Positions 1 to 8,119 of a stretch of DNA of 64,000 nt are shown piece after piece. The notes below the pieces were generated by a model. The model did no database searches, was not told the DNA's origin, and was given only the letters and a program-made list of their open reading frames with translations. This DNA is from Cellulomonas gelida (GTDB lineage: Bacteria; Actinomycetota; Actinomycetes; Actinomycetales; Cellulomonadaceae). The DNA lies in the NCBI RefSeq assembly GCF_006538725.1, contig NZ_BJLQ01000008.1, forward strand, positions 55,283 to 119,282, given 5' to 3'. Made by a program: the position numbers and the translations under genes. The first letter of the stretch is position 1. Every line of letters starts with the position of its first letter.

Positions 1-1454
1 CCGTGCACGACGAGCGTGACCGTCGCGGTGGAGGGCGCAGACGTGCCGCGGCCGTCGTCGATCGTGTACGTGAACGACTGCGAGCCGCTGGCGCCCGACG
101 CGATGTCGACCTGCAGCGCACGCCCGCCGTGGATCGACTGCACGGTCCCGAACGACCTCGCGATCGACTCGAACTCGCGCACGGCCAGGATGCCGCAATC
201 CGACGAGGAGTCGTTGCTCAGCACCGCCAGGATCGTGGTGCGCCCGGGACGCACGCCGAACTCGTCGTCCTTCGCGGTGGGTGGTGCCGACTCGGACGTG
301 CACTCGGTCGCGAGGTCCTGGGTGCTGACCTCGGACTCGGAGTCCTCGACGTCGTCGTCGGGGTTCTCCTCCTCCTTGATGTCCTCCCAGTTCGGCACGC
401 GCAGCTCGGTGTCCTCCTGCGGCTCCCACACGCGGCCGCGGGCCGTGTCGTTCAGCACGACGGCCGTGCGGTTGACGCGGAAGACGAGCTTGTCGTCGGC
501 CGACATCTCCTCGAGCGCCTCCACGAGCGGCGCCTCGCCGTCGCACAGCCGCTGGTACGAGCCCGTCACGGACGCCCAGGCCCCGTGCGCGCACGACCCC
601 ACCTGGACCGGCGCGGCCGGCTTGCCCGAGCCCTGCGTCGGGTGCGGCACGGGCTCGCCGCCGTCGAGCGGAACCTCGACGAGGTCCGTGTCGGTCGCGA
701 CCAGCACGCGCGACGACGCGGGGCCGGGCTGCTGCAGCGTCGGGTTCGTGCCGGTGACCTCGACCGAGCCGTGCCGGGTGACGACGGTGCCGCCCCGCAG
801 GCCCACCGGCTCGTCGCCGACGGTCGTCAGCTGGTCGAGCTCCCCCTCGCCGAGCGAGCCGTCCTGCGACACGCGGGCGCCGTCACCGGTCGTCGAGACC
901 CGCGAGACCGTGCCGTCGGCGGCGACGCCGTACGCGACACCCGACGTCGAGACGACCGCGCGTCCGCCGCGGCCCAGGTCGACGTCCGGCTCGCCCTCGC
1001 CGGGCCGCATCGAGTCGAGCGACGTGAGCGGACGCACGAACAGCCCGCCCTCGGAGTCGACGAGCGAGAGCACACCCGCCGACATCGAGACCGGGCCGCC
1101 CGGGACGCTCGACGGCTGCACACCCGCGGCGGCGACCTGCGCCGTCAGCGCGACCGTCGCCGGGTCCACGACCGAGACCTTGCCCGGCTCCACCAGCACC
1201 ACGTCGCCCTCGTCCTGGAGGACGTCGAACGTCGAGGACTCGGCGACCAGACCCGCGTTCAGCTCGTCGACCTGCACGTTGTACCGGCCGAGCTTGTGCG
1301 CGTCGGTCGCCGTGAGCCACACCGCGCCGTCGTTGAGCTCGACGCGCGCGAGCGGGAAGCCGGGGTTGAGGAGGGCGAGCACGGCCACGACCGCGGGGAC
1401 GGTGACCACCGCCGCTGCCGTCGTGGCGTGGCGCCGCGCGGTGAACCAGCTCAT
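1..1454 (-). CDS. Large Ig-like (cadherin-like) surface protein, N-terminal part only
   Basis: The first 484 residues of a protein that runs off the left edge. It starts ATG at 1454, overlapping the kinase stop by ATGA, so the two are probably translationally coupled. A hydrophobic segment at about residues 11-29 looks like a membrane anchor or uncleaved signal. Next comes a long stretch of short beta-type repeats without a clear domain, then a very acidic linker. The visible part ends in a Big_9/cadherin-like Ig domain that starts near the words PTAKDDEFGVRPG and includes FTYTIDDGRG. Proteins of this kind are cell-surface proteins, often very long with many Ig repeats. Sitting last in a PP2C-FHA-kinase operon suggests it is exported and possibly controlled by, or sensed through, the kinase; that link is inference. 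Confidence 0.75.
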   Translation of the reverse strand, partial: MSWFTARRHATTAAAVVTVPAVVAVLALLNPGFPLARVELNDGAVWLTATDAHKLGRYNVQVDELNAGLVAESSTFDVLQDEGDVVLVEPGKVSVVDPATVALTAQVAAAGVQPSSVPGGPVSMSAGVLSLVDSEGGLFVRPLTSLDSMRPGEGEPDVDLGRGGRAVVSTSGVAYGVAADGTVSRVSTTGDGARVSQDGSLGEGELDQLTTVGDEPVGLRGGTVVTRHGSVEVTGTNPTLQQPGPASSRVLVATDTDLVEVPLDGGEPVPHPTQGSGKPAAPVQVGSCAHGAWASVTGSYQRLCDGEAPLVEALEEMSADDKLVFRVNRTAVVLNDTARGRVWEPQEDTELRVPNWEDIKEEENPDDDVEDSESEVSTQDLATECTSESAPPTAKDDEFGVRPGRTTILAVLSNDSSSDCGILAVREFESIARSFGTVQSIHGGRALQVDIASGASGSQSFTYTIDDGRGTSAPSTATVTLVVH

Positions 1455-2983
1455 GCGCACACCTGCGCCGGGTCTGCCGAGGCGCGACGGTCGGCGCGCA
1501 CGATCGACACCTCGATGCACACCTCGTCGCCGGTCTGCGCGGCGGGCAGCGTGACGGTCGGTTCCTCGACCACCTGGAGCGTGCCGGTCCCCTGCACGGT
1601 CCGCACGCCCCAGAGGTAGTGGTCGTCGGGCCGCGGGTCGGGGTTGATCCACGTGAACGTCACGTTGCCCGCCTCGTCACGGTCCCCCTCGAGCGAGTGC
1701 GGGCTGGGCACCACGGCCTCCACGGCGCTGCCGCCGGTCTGCTCGAAGTCGGTGTCACCCGGCCGACGCTCCGTGCCCGTGGGCCGCAGCGCGGCGGCGG
1801 CGATCACGACGATCGCGCCGAGCACCACGACGCCCGACACGACCGCCGCCACGGTCCGGCTGCGCCGCACCTCGACCTCGTCGGCCAGCTCGGGCTCGCC
1901 CACGGGTGCGGGCTCGGGCGGCGGGGGCGGCGGCGTGAGGAACCCGGGTCCGGCAGGCTGCGCCTGGACCGTCACCGGGCCGCGGACGCGCGTCGAGTCG
2001 TCGGCCGCCGCCGGGGCCGGCTGCGGGATCTCGACGATCGAGCGCAGCCGGGTCGCGTCGGCCGCGTCGCCGCCGGCCGGCGCGGGCTGGGGGTCGGCCT
2101 GCGGCGTCCCGTCGTCGAGCAGGTCCAGCGGCGTGACCGGCAGCCGCAGGTCCGCCTCGATCTGCTGCAGCGCACGGCCCAGCGCGGCGGCGGACGGGTG
2201 GCGCAGCGCAGGGACCTTCGACATCGCGCGCTCGAGCACCGAGTCCAGGGTGCCCGGGACGTCGTCGCGTCCCGTCGGCGGCAGCGGTGCCCGCTCGATG
2301 CGCGCGACGAGCTGCTGCGCGCCGTTCTGGCCGCCGGGGATCTCGAAGGGCGTGCGCCCCGCGAGCAGCGAGTACAGCGTGGCCGCGAGCGAGTACACGT
2401 CGGACCGCTCGTCGCCGTGCGGGTGCTCGGCGAGCAGCTCCGGGGGTGACCACGGGATCGACATGCCGACCGCCGCTCCCCCGCCGTGCCCGGTCGTCGC
2501 CGCGATCCCGAAGTCCGTGAGCGCGGGCCAGCCGAAGTCGGTCGTCAGGACGTTGGCGGGCTTGATGTCGCGGTGCAGGATGCCCGCGCGGTGCGCGGTC
2601 TCGACCGCGGAGGCGAGCCGCACGCCGATGCGCAGCACCTCCGCGACGCTGATCCGCTCGGTCCGGTACCGCTCCGCGAGGCCCGTGCGCGAGCAGTACT
2701 CCATGACCAGGTAGGGCCGGCCGTCGGCCGCGATGTCGGCCTGGTAGACCGTGACGATCGACGGGTGGTGCGAGAGCTGGGCCATGAGGTTGGCCTCGGT
2801 CTGGAACCGCGCGCGCACCTCGTCGTCCAGGCTCCCCGCGAGCAGGACCTTGACGGCGACGTCGCGGCGCGGCAGGTCCTGCCGGTACAGGAAGACGTCG
2901 GCGAACCCGCCCAGCCCGAGCGTGCGGACGTGCGCGTAGCCCGGCAGGGCGGGAGGCGCGGAGGCCTCGCGTCTCGCCGTCAC
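1451..2983 (-). CDS. Membrane Ser/Thr protein kinase (PknB-like, no PASTA)
   Basis: 510-residue Hanks-type kinase, GTG start at 2983. The kinase domain spans residues 15-280: glycine loop GLGGFADV (23-30), ATP lysine K45 in VAVKV, catalytic HRDIKPANVL with D139, and DFG at 157-159. A proline/alanine-rich juxtamembrane region (290-370) leads to one transmembrane helix at about 377-399. The roughly 110-residue extracellular tail resembles a fibronectin-III-like fold (TFTWINPDPRPDDHYLWGV) and is not a PASTA array, so muropeptide sensing in the PknB manner is not indicated. Upstream are FHA and PP2C genes, giving a kinase / phospho-reader / phosphatase set. The DNA before the start has only a weak GGGG as ribosome site. 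Confidence 0.93.
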   Translation of the reverse strand: MTARREASAPPALPGYAHVRTLGLGGFADVFLYRQDLPRRDVAVKVLLAGSLDDEVRARFQTEANLMAQLSHHPSIVTVYQADIAADGRPYLVMEYCSRTGLAERYRTERISVAEVLRIGVRLASAVETAHRAGILHRDIKPANVLTTDFGWPALTDFGIAATTGHGGGAAVGMSIPWSPPELLAEHPHGDERSDVYSLAATLYSLLAGRTPFEIPGGQNGAQQLVARIERAPLPPTGRDDVPGTLDSVLERAMSKVPALRHPSAAALGRALQQIEADLRLPVTPLDLLDDGTPQADPQPAPAGGDAADATRLRSIVEIPQPAPAAADDSTRVRGPVTVQAQPAGPGFLTPPPPPPEPAPVGEPELADEVEVRRSRTVAAVVSGVVVLGAIVVIAAAALRPTGTERRPGDTDFEQTGGSAVEAVVPSPHSLEGDRDEAGNVTFTWINPDPRPDDHYLWGVRTVQGTGTLQVVEEPTVTLPAAQTGDEVCIEVSIVRADRRASADPAQVCA

Positions 2984-3034
2984 TCGTCGTGCCCCGTCGC
3001 GCGGACTGACATGCGGGAAGTCATCCGGACGTCG

Positions 3035-4564
3035 TCACCGGCCCCCGGCGTCGACCGTGAACGTGACGCCGTCACCGAGGTCCACGAGCTCGCCCGGCAC
3101 GACGACGCTCGGCTCGCCCGGGTGGAGGCGCCGGGCGCCCTCGCCCTGCCGCGACACGTGCACCCCGTTCGTGGAGTGCAGGTCGGTGACGAGCACGTGC
3201 TCGCCCTCGGCGCGCACCTCCGCGTGCGTGCGCGAGATGTCCTGCTGCGGGCTCGGCACGGCGACCAGGCGCGGCAGCTCACGGTTCGTCACGCGCGCGA
3301 CCTGCGGTGCCCGGCCCAGCAGCACCGTCCGGTCGAGCGAGACCTCCGTGCCCGTCGACAGCAGCAGGCGCGGCGGCTCGGGGGCGGGCACGGGCGTCGG
3401 CACCTCGAACGGGCCAGGCGTCTGGCCCTCCTGCGGCCACTGCGAGGCCCACGCCGGCAGCTGGTCACGGATCTGCGCGAGGTCTGACGACAGGATCGTG
3501 AGCCCGTCGTGGTCGTCGGGCGACGCGGGCCCGACGAGCGTGCGCACGCCGTCGACGGTCGACTCGACGTCCGCCTCCGGCGCACCGAGCGCCACGAGCG
3601 CGGGGACCGGCTCCGGCTCGACCTCGTCCGCCCGCGCGGGCTCGGGCCGGACGGGCTCGGGCACGAGCAGCTCGGGGAGCGCCGGTTCCGGCAGACCCGG
3701 CTCCGGCAGACCCTGCTCCGGCAGACCCTGCTCGGGCGCCGAGCCGGAGGCCACCGCAGCGTGCTCCGCGAGCTCGTCGCGCACCGGCTCGACGTCCGCG
3801 AACGGTGCGTCCGCCACCGGCTCGTCGTGCGCGGGCTCGTCGTGCGCGGGCTCGTCGTGCACGGGCTCGTCGTGCACGGGCTCGTCGTGGACCGGCCCGT
3901 CGTGAACCGGCTCATCCACCGCGGGGTCGTCGATCGCGGGTGCCTCGAGGACCGAGGCGTCGTCGCCGGTCGGCGGCAGCGCCAGGTCGGGCACGTCGAT
4001 GACCTCGGCCGCGGGGGCGCCGAGGTCCGCAGCGGCTGCCTCACCGTCCGGCGCGGGCGCCACGAGGTCAGGGGCCGACTCGTCGGGCGCGGCCTCGGCG
4101 GCCACCGGGCCGTCGGGCGCGACGACGTCGGACTCCTCGACCAGCACCACGCGCAGCGCGGACGCCGCGGCCACGCCGTCCCCCAGCGGCAGGCCGTCGC
4201 CCTCGCCGGGCGCGTCGTCGCTGCGCAGTCGCACCCACGTCACGTCGTCGAACACCTGCTCGGACCACGTCCCGATCTCACCGGCCCGGACCGTGCGGGG
4301 ACCCTGCGGCGTGCCGACCTCAGCGGTCACGTCGCCGCGCAGCGCGAGGTGCGCGCGCCCACGCTCGACATGCACGAGCGCGAACGACGGCAGCCCGCCG
4401 AACCCGTTGCGGGCGAGCACGACGAGGCCTGCGAGCAGCCCGTCGGCCGACGCCTCCCACAACGCACGCGCCGTCGCGGGACCGGCGCTGGGGCCGAGCA
4501 GCGCGACGAAGCCGGGGCGCGACACCGCGGACCAGTCGCCGGGAAGGTACTCGGGGACGCTCAT
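3035..4564 (-). CDS. FHA-domain protein with pentapeptide-repeat linker
   Basis: 509 residues, ATG at 4564 overlapping the PP2C stop (ATGA). Residues 1-115 form a globular N-domain that I do not recognise. The middle (about 120-400) is acidic, proline-rich and repetitive: HDEPx pentapeptides at 217-255 and GLPEx pentapeptides further on. The C-terminal FHA domain (about 403-505) contains LLGR, ISRTHAEV and TDLHSTNGVHV, the loops that bind phosphothreonine. FHA proteins read Thr phosphorylation made by Ser/Thr kinases, and the kinase gene follows 51 nt downstream. The repeats are encoded by exact 15-bp units, so length may vary between strains. The N-terminal domain's role is unknown. Confidence 0.88.
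   Translation of the reverse strand: MSVPEYLPGDWSAVSRPGFVALLGPSAGPATARALWEASADGLLAGLVVLARNGFGGLPSFALVHVERGRAHLALRGDVTAEVGTPQGPRTVRAGEIGTWSEQVFDDVTWVRLRSDDAPGEGDGLPLGDGVAAASALRVVLVEESDVVAPDGPVAAEAAPDESAPDLVAPAPDGEAAAADLGAPAAEVIDVPDLALPPTGDDASVLEAPAIDDPAVDEPVHDGPVHDEPVHDEPVHDEPAHDEPAHDEPVADAPFADVEPVRDELAEHAAVASGSAPEQGLPEQGLPEPGLPEPALPELLVPEPVRPEPARADEVEPEPVPALVALGAPEADVESTVDGVRTLVGPASPDDHDGLTILSSDLAQIRDQLPAWASQWPQEGQTPGPFEVPTPVPAPEPPRLLLSTGTEVSLDRTVLLGRAPQVARVTNRELPRLVAVPSPQQDISRTHAEVRAEGEHVLVTDLHSTNGVHVSRQGEGARRLHPGEPSVVVPGELVDLGDGVTFTVDAGGR
3685..3729. repeat. 15-bp tandem repeat, three units (GLPEx), inside the FHA gene
   Basis: Three consecutive units of the type gctccggcagaccct (first unit with two changes), encoding GLPEx on the minus strand. 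This is a second, unrelated 15-bp array in the same linker as the HDEPx array. Confidence 0.85.
3819..3913. repeat. 15-bp tandem repeat, six units, inside the FHA gene
   Basis: Six near-identical 15-bp units of the type ggctcgtcgtgcgcg, followed by a partial unit. Read on the minus strand they encode the pentapeptide HDEPx. The period is a multiple of three, so gain or loss of units keeps the frame. Differences between units are one to a few bases, mostly in the 3' half. Confidence 0.9.
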
Positions 4565-5442
4565 GACGTGACCTCCTTCGACGGTGCGTCGGCGCTCGGG
4601 GGGAGCGTCGACGCGGACGACCGGCGGGTGCGGGGCACCGTCGCCCCGTGCAGCATCTCGTCCCAGAGGTGCGGGCCGAGCTGCGAGCCGGCGCGCGGCA
4701 CGGTGATGTGGACGTCGTCGAGCGCGCCGACGGAGGTCGCGACGTCGACGACGACCGCGCTCACGTTGTCGCGGGCACCCGCGTCGAGCGAGCGCCGGAC
4801 GAGCTCGTTCGCGGCGTCCTGCGCGTCGGCGACGTGCTCGAGCACCGCCCCGATCTCGGTGTCCCCGAGCTCGCGCGTGAGTCCGTCGGTGCAGATGAGC
4901 AGGCGGTCGTGCAGCCCCGCGGGCAGCAGCCAGTAGTCCGGCTCGGGCTCGTCGCCCGTGCCCAGCGCGCGCGTCAGCACGTGGCGCTCAGGGTGGGTGT
5001 CGGCGTCCGCGGCCTCGATCCGGCCCTCGTCGAGCAGCTCCTGGACCACCGAGTGGTCGACGCTGACCTGCTCGAGCACGTCCTCGGCCCAGCGGTACAC
5101 GCGCGAGTCGCCCACGTTGAAGACGAGCCAGTACGCGGTGTCGTCGTGCACGGTGACCGCGACCCCCGCGACCGTCGTGCCGCCTTGACGCCCGCCGGTG
5201 AACTCGCCGCGGATGCGCGCGGAGGTCCGCGAGAAGCACGCGTGGATGTCGTCGGCGGTCGCGGCGCTCTGGCCGGCGAGCTGCGCGAACTCCTCCACGG
5301 CGATCCGGCTGGCGAGGTCGCCCGCGTCGTGACCGCCCATGCCGTCGGCGACGAGGAAGACCGGCGGGTACGCGAGAAGTGCGTCCTCGTTGACCTCGCG
5401 GACGAGCCCGCGGTCGGTGGCTGAACCCCACGACGTGCGCAC
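4561..5442 (-). CDS. PP2C-family Ser/Thr protein phosphatase
   Basis: 293 residues starting at GTG 5442, chosen over an upstream in-frame ATG at 5508 because an AGGAGG ribosome site lies 6-8 nt before the GTG and the protein then begins VRTSWGSATDRG, right at the family's N-terminus. PP2C motifs are complete: NEDALLAYP, metal-binding DGMGGHDAGD, VGDSRVYRW, ICTDGLT and RDNVSAVVVD, whose aspartates bind the two Mg/Mn ions. It is soluble, with no membrane segment. The likely role is to reverse phosphorylation by the kinase two genes downstream. First gene of a three- or four-gene operon linked by ATGA overlaps. Confidence 0.93.
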   Translation of the reverse strand: MRTSWGSATDRGLVREVNEDALLAYPPVFLVADGMGGHDAGDLASRIAVEEFAQLAGQSAATADDIHACFSRTSARIRGEFTGGRQGGTTVAGVAVTVHDDTAYWLVFNVGDSRVYRWAEDVLEQVSVDHSVVQELLDEGRIEAADADTHPERHVLTRALGTGDEPEPDYWLLPAGLHDRLLICTDGLTRELGDTEIGAVLEHVADAQDAANELVRRSLDAGARDNVSAVVVDVATSVGALDDVHITVPRAGSQLGPHLWDEMLHGATVPRTRRSSASTLPPSADAPSKEVTS

Positions 5443-5468
5443 GCATCCTCCTCTCCGACGTCCGGACC

Positions 5469-5491
5469 GCAGCCGTGCTCCGGCTGCGGCT
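5469..5491 (-). other. Hairpin in the PP2C 5' leader
   Basis: Perfect 9-bp stem ccgcagccg/cggctgcgg with a 5-nt loop, ending 26 nt before the PP2C GTG. It could be an extra terminator behind the upstream operon or a leader structure; position alone does not decide. No T-run follows on the minus strand. Confidence 0.45.
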
Positions 5492-5527
5492 TCCACATGG
5501 TGCCTCACCGGGACGCGCAGCGTGAAA

Positions 5528-5546
5528 GACCGCCCGAAGTGCGGTC
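5528..5546 (-). terminator. Intrinsic terminator after the phoH-to-hydrolase operon
   Basis: On the minus strand GACCGC, an ACTTCGG loop, GCGGTC, then TTTCACG: a GC stem with a TTCG-type loop and a short T-run, 34 nt after the hydrolase stop. It separates the phoH operon from the PP2C operon. Confidence 0.6.
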
Positions 5547-5580
5547 GATCGTCGCACTCGCCCCGATCGCTCGCCGCATC

Positions 5581-7143
5581 CTAGATGCCGAGCTGGTAGA
5601 CGCCCCAGTACGCGAGCACGACCAGCAGGATCGCGGACGCCGCGACGACGATCGCGAGCGCGATCGCGCGTGCGGCGCCGGGTGCGACGGGCACGCCGCT
5701 CGCACGGTTGCGCACGATCGAGCGGAACAGCAGGACCGCCGCCGCGACCACGAGGATCCCCACGGCCCGGACGGCGATCCACGCCCCGGTGACGACCCAC
5801 CCGTTGCTCGTGTAGTCGAGCGCGAGCCGCGCGATCGCGAGGATGTACCAGACGAAGCCCACGACCGTCACGACGACTCCCGCGCCCAGCGCTGCGGCCC
5901 AGCGTGCGACGCCCGGCGCGTACCGGTGCGCCGCCGGTGCGGCGCTCCCGTCCGGTCGCCGCCGGCGGGTGACGAGCACCTCGGCACCGCGCGCCACGGG
6001 AGCGACGAGCCCGGCGAGGGCGACGACGATGCAGGACGCGATGAGCGTCACGGCCACTACGTCACCGTTGTGCAGCCAGCGCGGCTCGGGCACGGGCATC
6101 GCCAGGAACGTCTGGCTCGGCTGGTCGCCCGCGACCTTCGGCGCGGCGCCCGCGGTCTGCGGCAGGCCGGTGACCCAGGCCGCCATGTCCTTCAGGAAGG
6201 CCGGGACGATGTCCGCACCCACCCGGATGCCGTGCGTCGCGCCCTCGTAGTAGCGGACGGTCACGTCGCTGTTGCCCGCGATCGCCGTGTCCCGCATCAC
6301 CTGCATCGGCCCCTGGACGATCGGCATCGACGAGTCACCGGTGCCGTAGACCATGAGCACCGGCTGGGTCATGCGCCGCTGGTAGGTCGTGACGTCGAAG
6401 TCGACGTACTCGAAGCCGCCACCGGGGATCGCCATGCCGACGGCACGCGGGATCGCGCGGAAGACGCCGTGCGGGACCCCTGTCGCACGCAGGTAGTTGT
6501 CGGCCGCGAACGCGGCCTGCTGACGCGGCGGCACCACCGGCGACGAGACGAGCACGACGAACTCGAGCGACGGGTCGTTCGCGGCCATCACGGGTGCGAT
6601 CCACCCGCCCTCGCTCTCGGCGTACACGCCGACGCGGTCCGGGTCGACGCTCGGCAGCGTGCGCAGCAGGGCGACCGAGTGCGCGTAGTCGTCGGCCATC
6701 TGGACGTAGTCGCGGTGCCGCAGGGAGTAGGTGTCGAGCCGCTTGTCGGGCACGAGCGTCACCACACCGGCCTCGGCGAGCGCATGCGCCTGCTCGTAGA
6801 ACGCCTCCTGGTACGTGCCGGTACCCGCGCCGTGCACGAAGACGACCGCACGCGCCGGTCCGTCCGTGCCCTGCGGCTCGCTGAGCAGGGCCTGCACGCT
6901 CGTGCCGTCGAGCTGGACCGTCACGACGCGCTGGCGGACCTCGTGCCGCACCAGCGCCGGCGCCTCGCCGATCTGCGTGCTCGACGTCTGCACGGCGAGC
7001 GGGTCGCTCAGCGCGACCGGGTCCCACTGCGGTCCCATGAGCGCGCCCAGGACGGCGAGCACCACGACGCCCAGCACCGTGCTCGCGAGCACGCGGTACG
7101 GGCCCGTGAGCAGGTGCTCGTCCGCGCGGGCCTCCTTCAGCAT
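5581..7143 (-). CDS. Membrane-anchored alpha/beta hydrolase with C-terminal helices
   Basis: 520 residues, ATG at 7143 with GGGAGAG about 7 nt upstream. One transmembrane helix at 17-37 is followed by an extracytoplasmic alpha/beta hydrolase domain (about 60-370). The domain has oxyanion-region HGAGTGTY, nucleophile elbow YAESEGG with S177 (A-E-S-E-G replaces the usual G-x-S-x-G start), a candidate acid in GTGDSSMPIV and a late His in THGIRVG. Three or four hydrophobic helices fill the last 150 residues (VAVTLIASCIVVALAGLVAP, ending near AYWGVYQLGI). The gene follows era by 34 nt and seems to end the phoH-ybeY-corC-era operon. The substrate cannot be read from sequence; peptidase-, esterase- and lipase-like roles are all possible. 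Confidence 0.82.
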   Translation of the reverse strand: MLKEARADEHLLTGPYRVLASTVLGVVVLAVLGALMGPQWDPVALSDPLAVQTSSTQIGEAPALVRHEVRQRVVTVQLDGTSVQALLSEPQGTDGPARAVVFVHGAGTGTYQEAFYEQAHALAEAGVVTLVPDKRLDTYSLRHRDYVQMADDYAHSVALLRTLPSVDPDRVGVYAESEGGWIAPVMAANDPSLEFVVLVSSPVVPPRQQAAFAADNYLRATGVPHGVFRAIPRAVGMAIPGGGFEYVDFDVTTYQRRMTQPVLMVYGTGDSSMPIVQGPMQVMRDTAIAGNSDVTVRYYEGATHGIRVGADIVPAFLKDMAAWVTGLPQTAGAAPKVAGDQPSQTFLAMPVPEPRWLHNGDVVAVTLIASCIVVALAGLVAPVARGAEVLVTRRRRPDGSAAPAAHRYAPGVARWAAALGAGVVVTVVGFVWYILAIARLALDYTSNGWVVTGAWIAVRAVGILVVAAAVLLFRSIVRNRASGVPVAPGAARAIALAIVVAASAILLVVLAYWGVYQLGI

Positions 7144-7177
7144 CCAGCTCTCCCGCCTCGTGTCGTCACCGTCGGCG

Positions 7178-8119
7178 TCAGAATCCGAGCTTCCCGAGCT
7201 GCTTGGGGTCACGCTGCCAGTCCTTGGCGACCTTGACGTGCAGGTCGAGGTAGACACGTGCACCGAGCAGCGCCTCGATGCCGCGTCGCGCCTCGCTGCC
7301 CACGTCACGCAGCCGAGCCCCGCCACGCCCGATGATGATGGCCTTCTGGCTGTCGCGCTCGACGTAGAGGTTCACCCGGACGTCGAGCATGGGTGCCGAG
7401 TCACCGGCCGGCTGCTCGCGCGGGACGATCTCCTCCACCACGACCGCCAGCGAGTGCGGCAGCTCGTCGCGGACGCCCTCGAGGGCGGCCTCGCGCACGA
7501 GCTCGGCGACCATGACCTCCTCGGGCTCGTCCGTCAGCTCGCCGTCGAGGTACAGCGCGGGCGCCTCGGGCAGGTGCGAGACGAGCACGTCGGCGAGCAC
7601 CCCGACCTGGTAGCCGTCCACGGCCGAGACCGGGACGATGTCCGCCCAGTCGCCGAGCGCCTGCACCGCGAGCAGCTGCTCGGCCAGGCGCTGCCGCGAG
7701 ACGAGGTCGGCCTTCGTGACGATCGCGACGACGGGCGTGCCGCGCCGGTCGCGCGCGAGCTCGGCGAGCTGGTCGGCGATGAACCGGTCCCCCGGTCCGA
7801 CCTTCTGGTCGGCGGGCAGGCAGAAGCCGACGACGTCGACCTCGGTGAGCGTGCCCTTGACGAGGTCGTTGAGCCGCTCGCCGAGCAGCGTGCGGGGCCG
7901 GTGCAGCCCGGGCGTGTCGACCAGCACGAGCTGGGCGTCGTCGCGGTGCACGATGCCGCGGATCGTGTGGCGCGTCGTCTGCGGGCGGCCGGAGGTGATC
8001 GCGACCTTCTGGCCGACGAGCGCGTTCGTCAGGGTGGACTTGCCGGCGTTGGGCCGTCCGACGAAGCACGCGAAGCCCGCCCGGAACTCGCCGTCGGTGG
8101 TGCGTGTGGGCTCGGTCAT
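7178..8119 (-). CDS. era: GTPase Era
   Basis: 313 residues; binds 16S rRNA near its 3' end during 30S subunit assembly. G1 GRPNAGKS at 21-28, G2 region TTRHTIRG, G3 DTPGLH, G4 TKAD, G5 VSAVDG; the C-terminal KH RNA-binding domain has IIIGRGGARLRDVG and ends KDWQRDPKQLGKLGF, as in other Era proteins. ATG at 8119 overlaps the upstream corC-like stop (ATGA). The order phoH-ybeY-corC-era is the usual one in actinobacteria and groups rRNA maturation functions. Confidence 0.98.
   Translation of the reverse strand: MTEPTRTTDGEFRAGFACFVGRPNAGKSTLTNALVGQKVAITSGRPQTTRHTIRGIVHRDDAQLVLVDTPGLHRPRTLLGERLNDLVKGTLTEVDVVGFCLPADQKVGPGDRFIADQLAELARDRRGTPVVAIVTKADLVSRQRLAEQLLAVQALGDWADIVPVSAVDGYQVGVLADVLVSHLPEAPALYLDGELTDEPEEVMVAELVREAALEGVRDELPHSLAVVVEEIVPREQPAGDSAPMLDVRVNLYVERDSQKAIIIGRGGARLRDVGSEARRGIEALLGARVYLDLHVKVAKDWQRDPKQLGKLGF

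Noticed and set aside
1451..2983. PknB-type PASTA kinase
   Set aside because: The extracellular tail is a short fibronectin-like domain with no PASTA repeat.
3819..3913. CRISPR-like repeats in the FHA gene
   Set aside because: Units are directly adjacent with no spacers, 15 bp long and in frame; it is a coding minisatellite. No CRISPR array was seen.
3..5424. Long plus-strand open frames antisense to the kinase operon (e.g. 3-1619, 3509-4936)
   Set aside because: Their proteins are low-complexity, Arg/Gly/Asp-rich and have no conserved motif; the minus strand carries clear kinase, FHA and PP2C motifs. High GC keeps antisense frames open.
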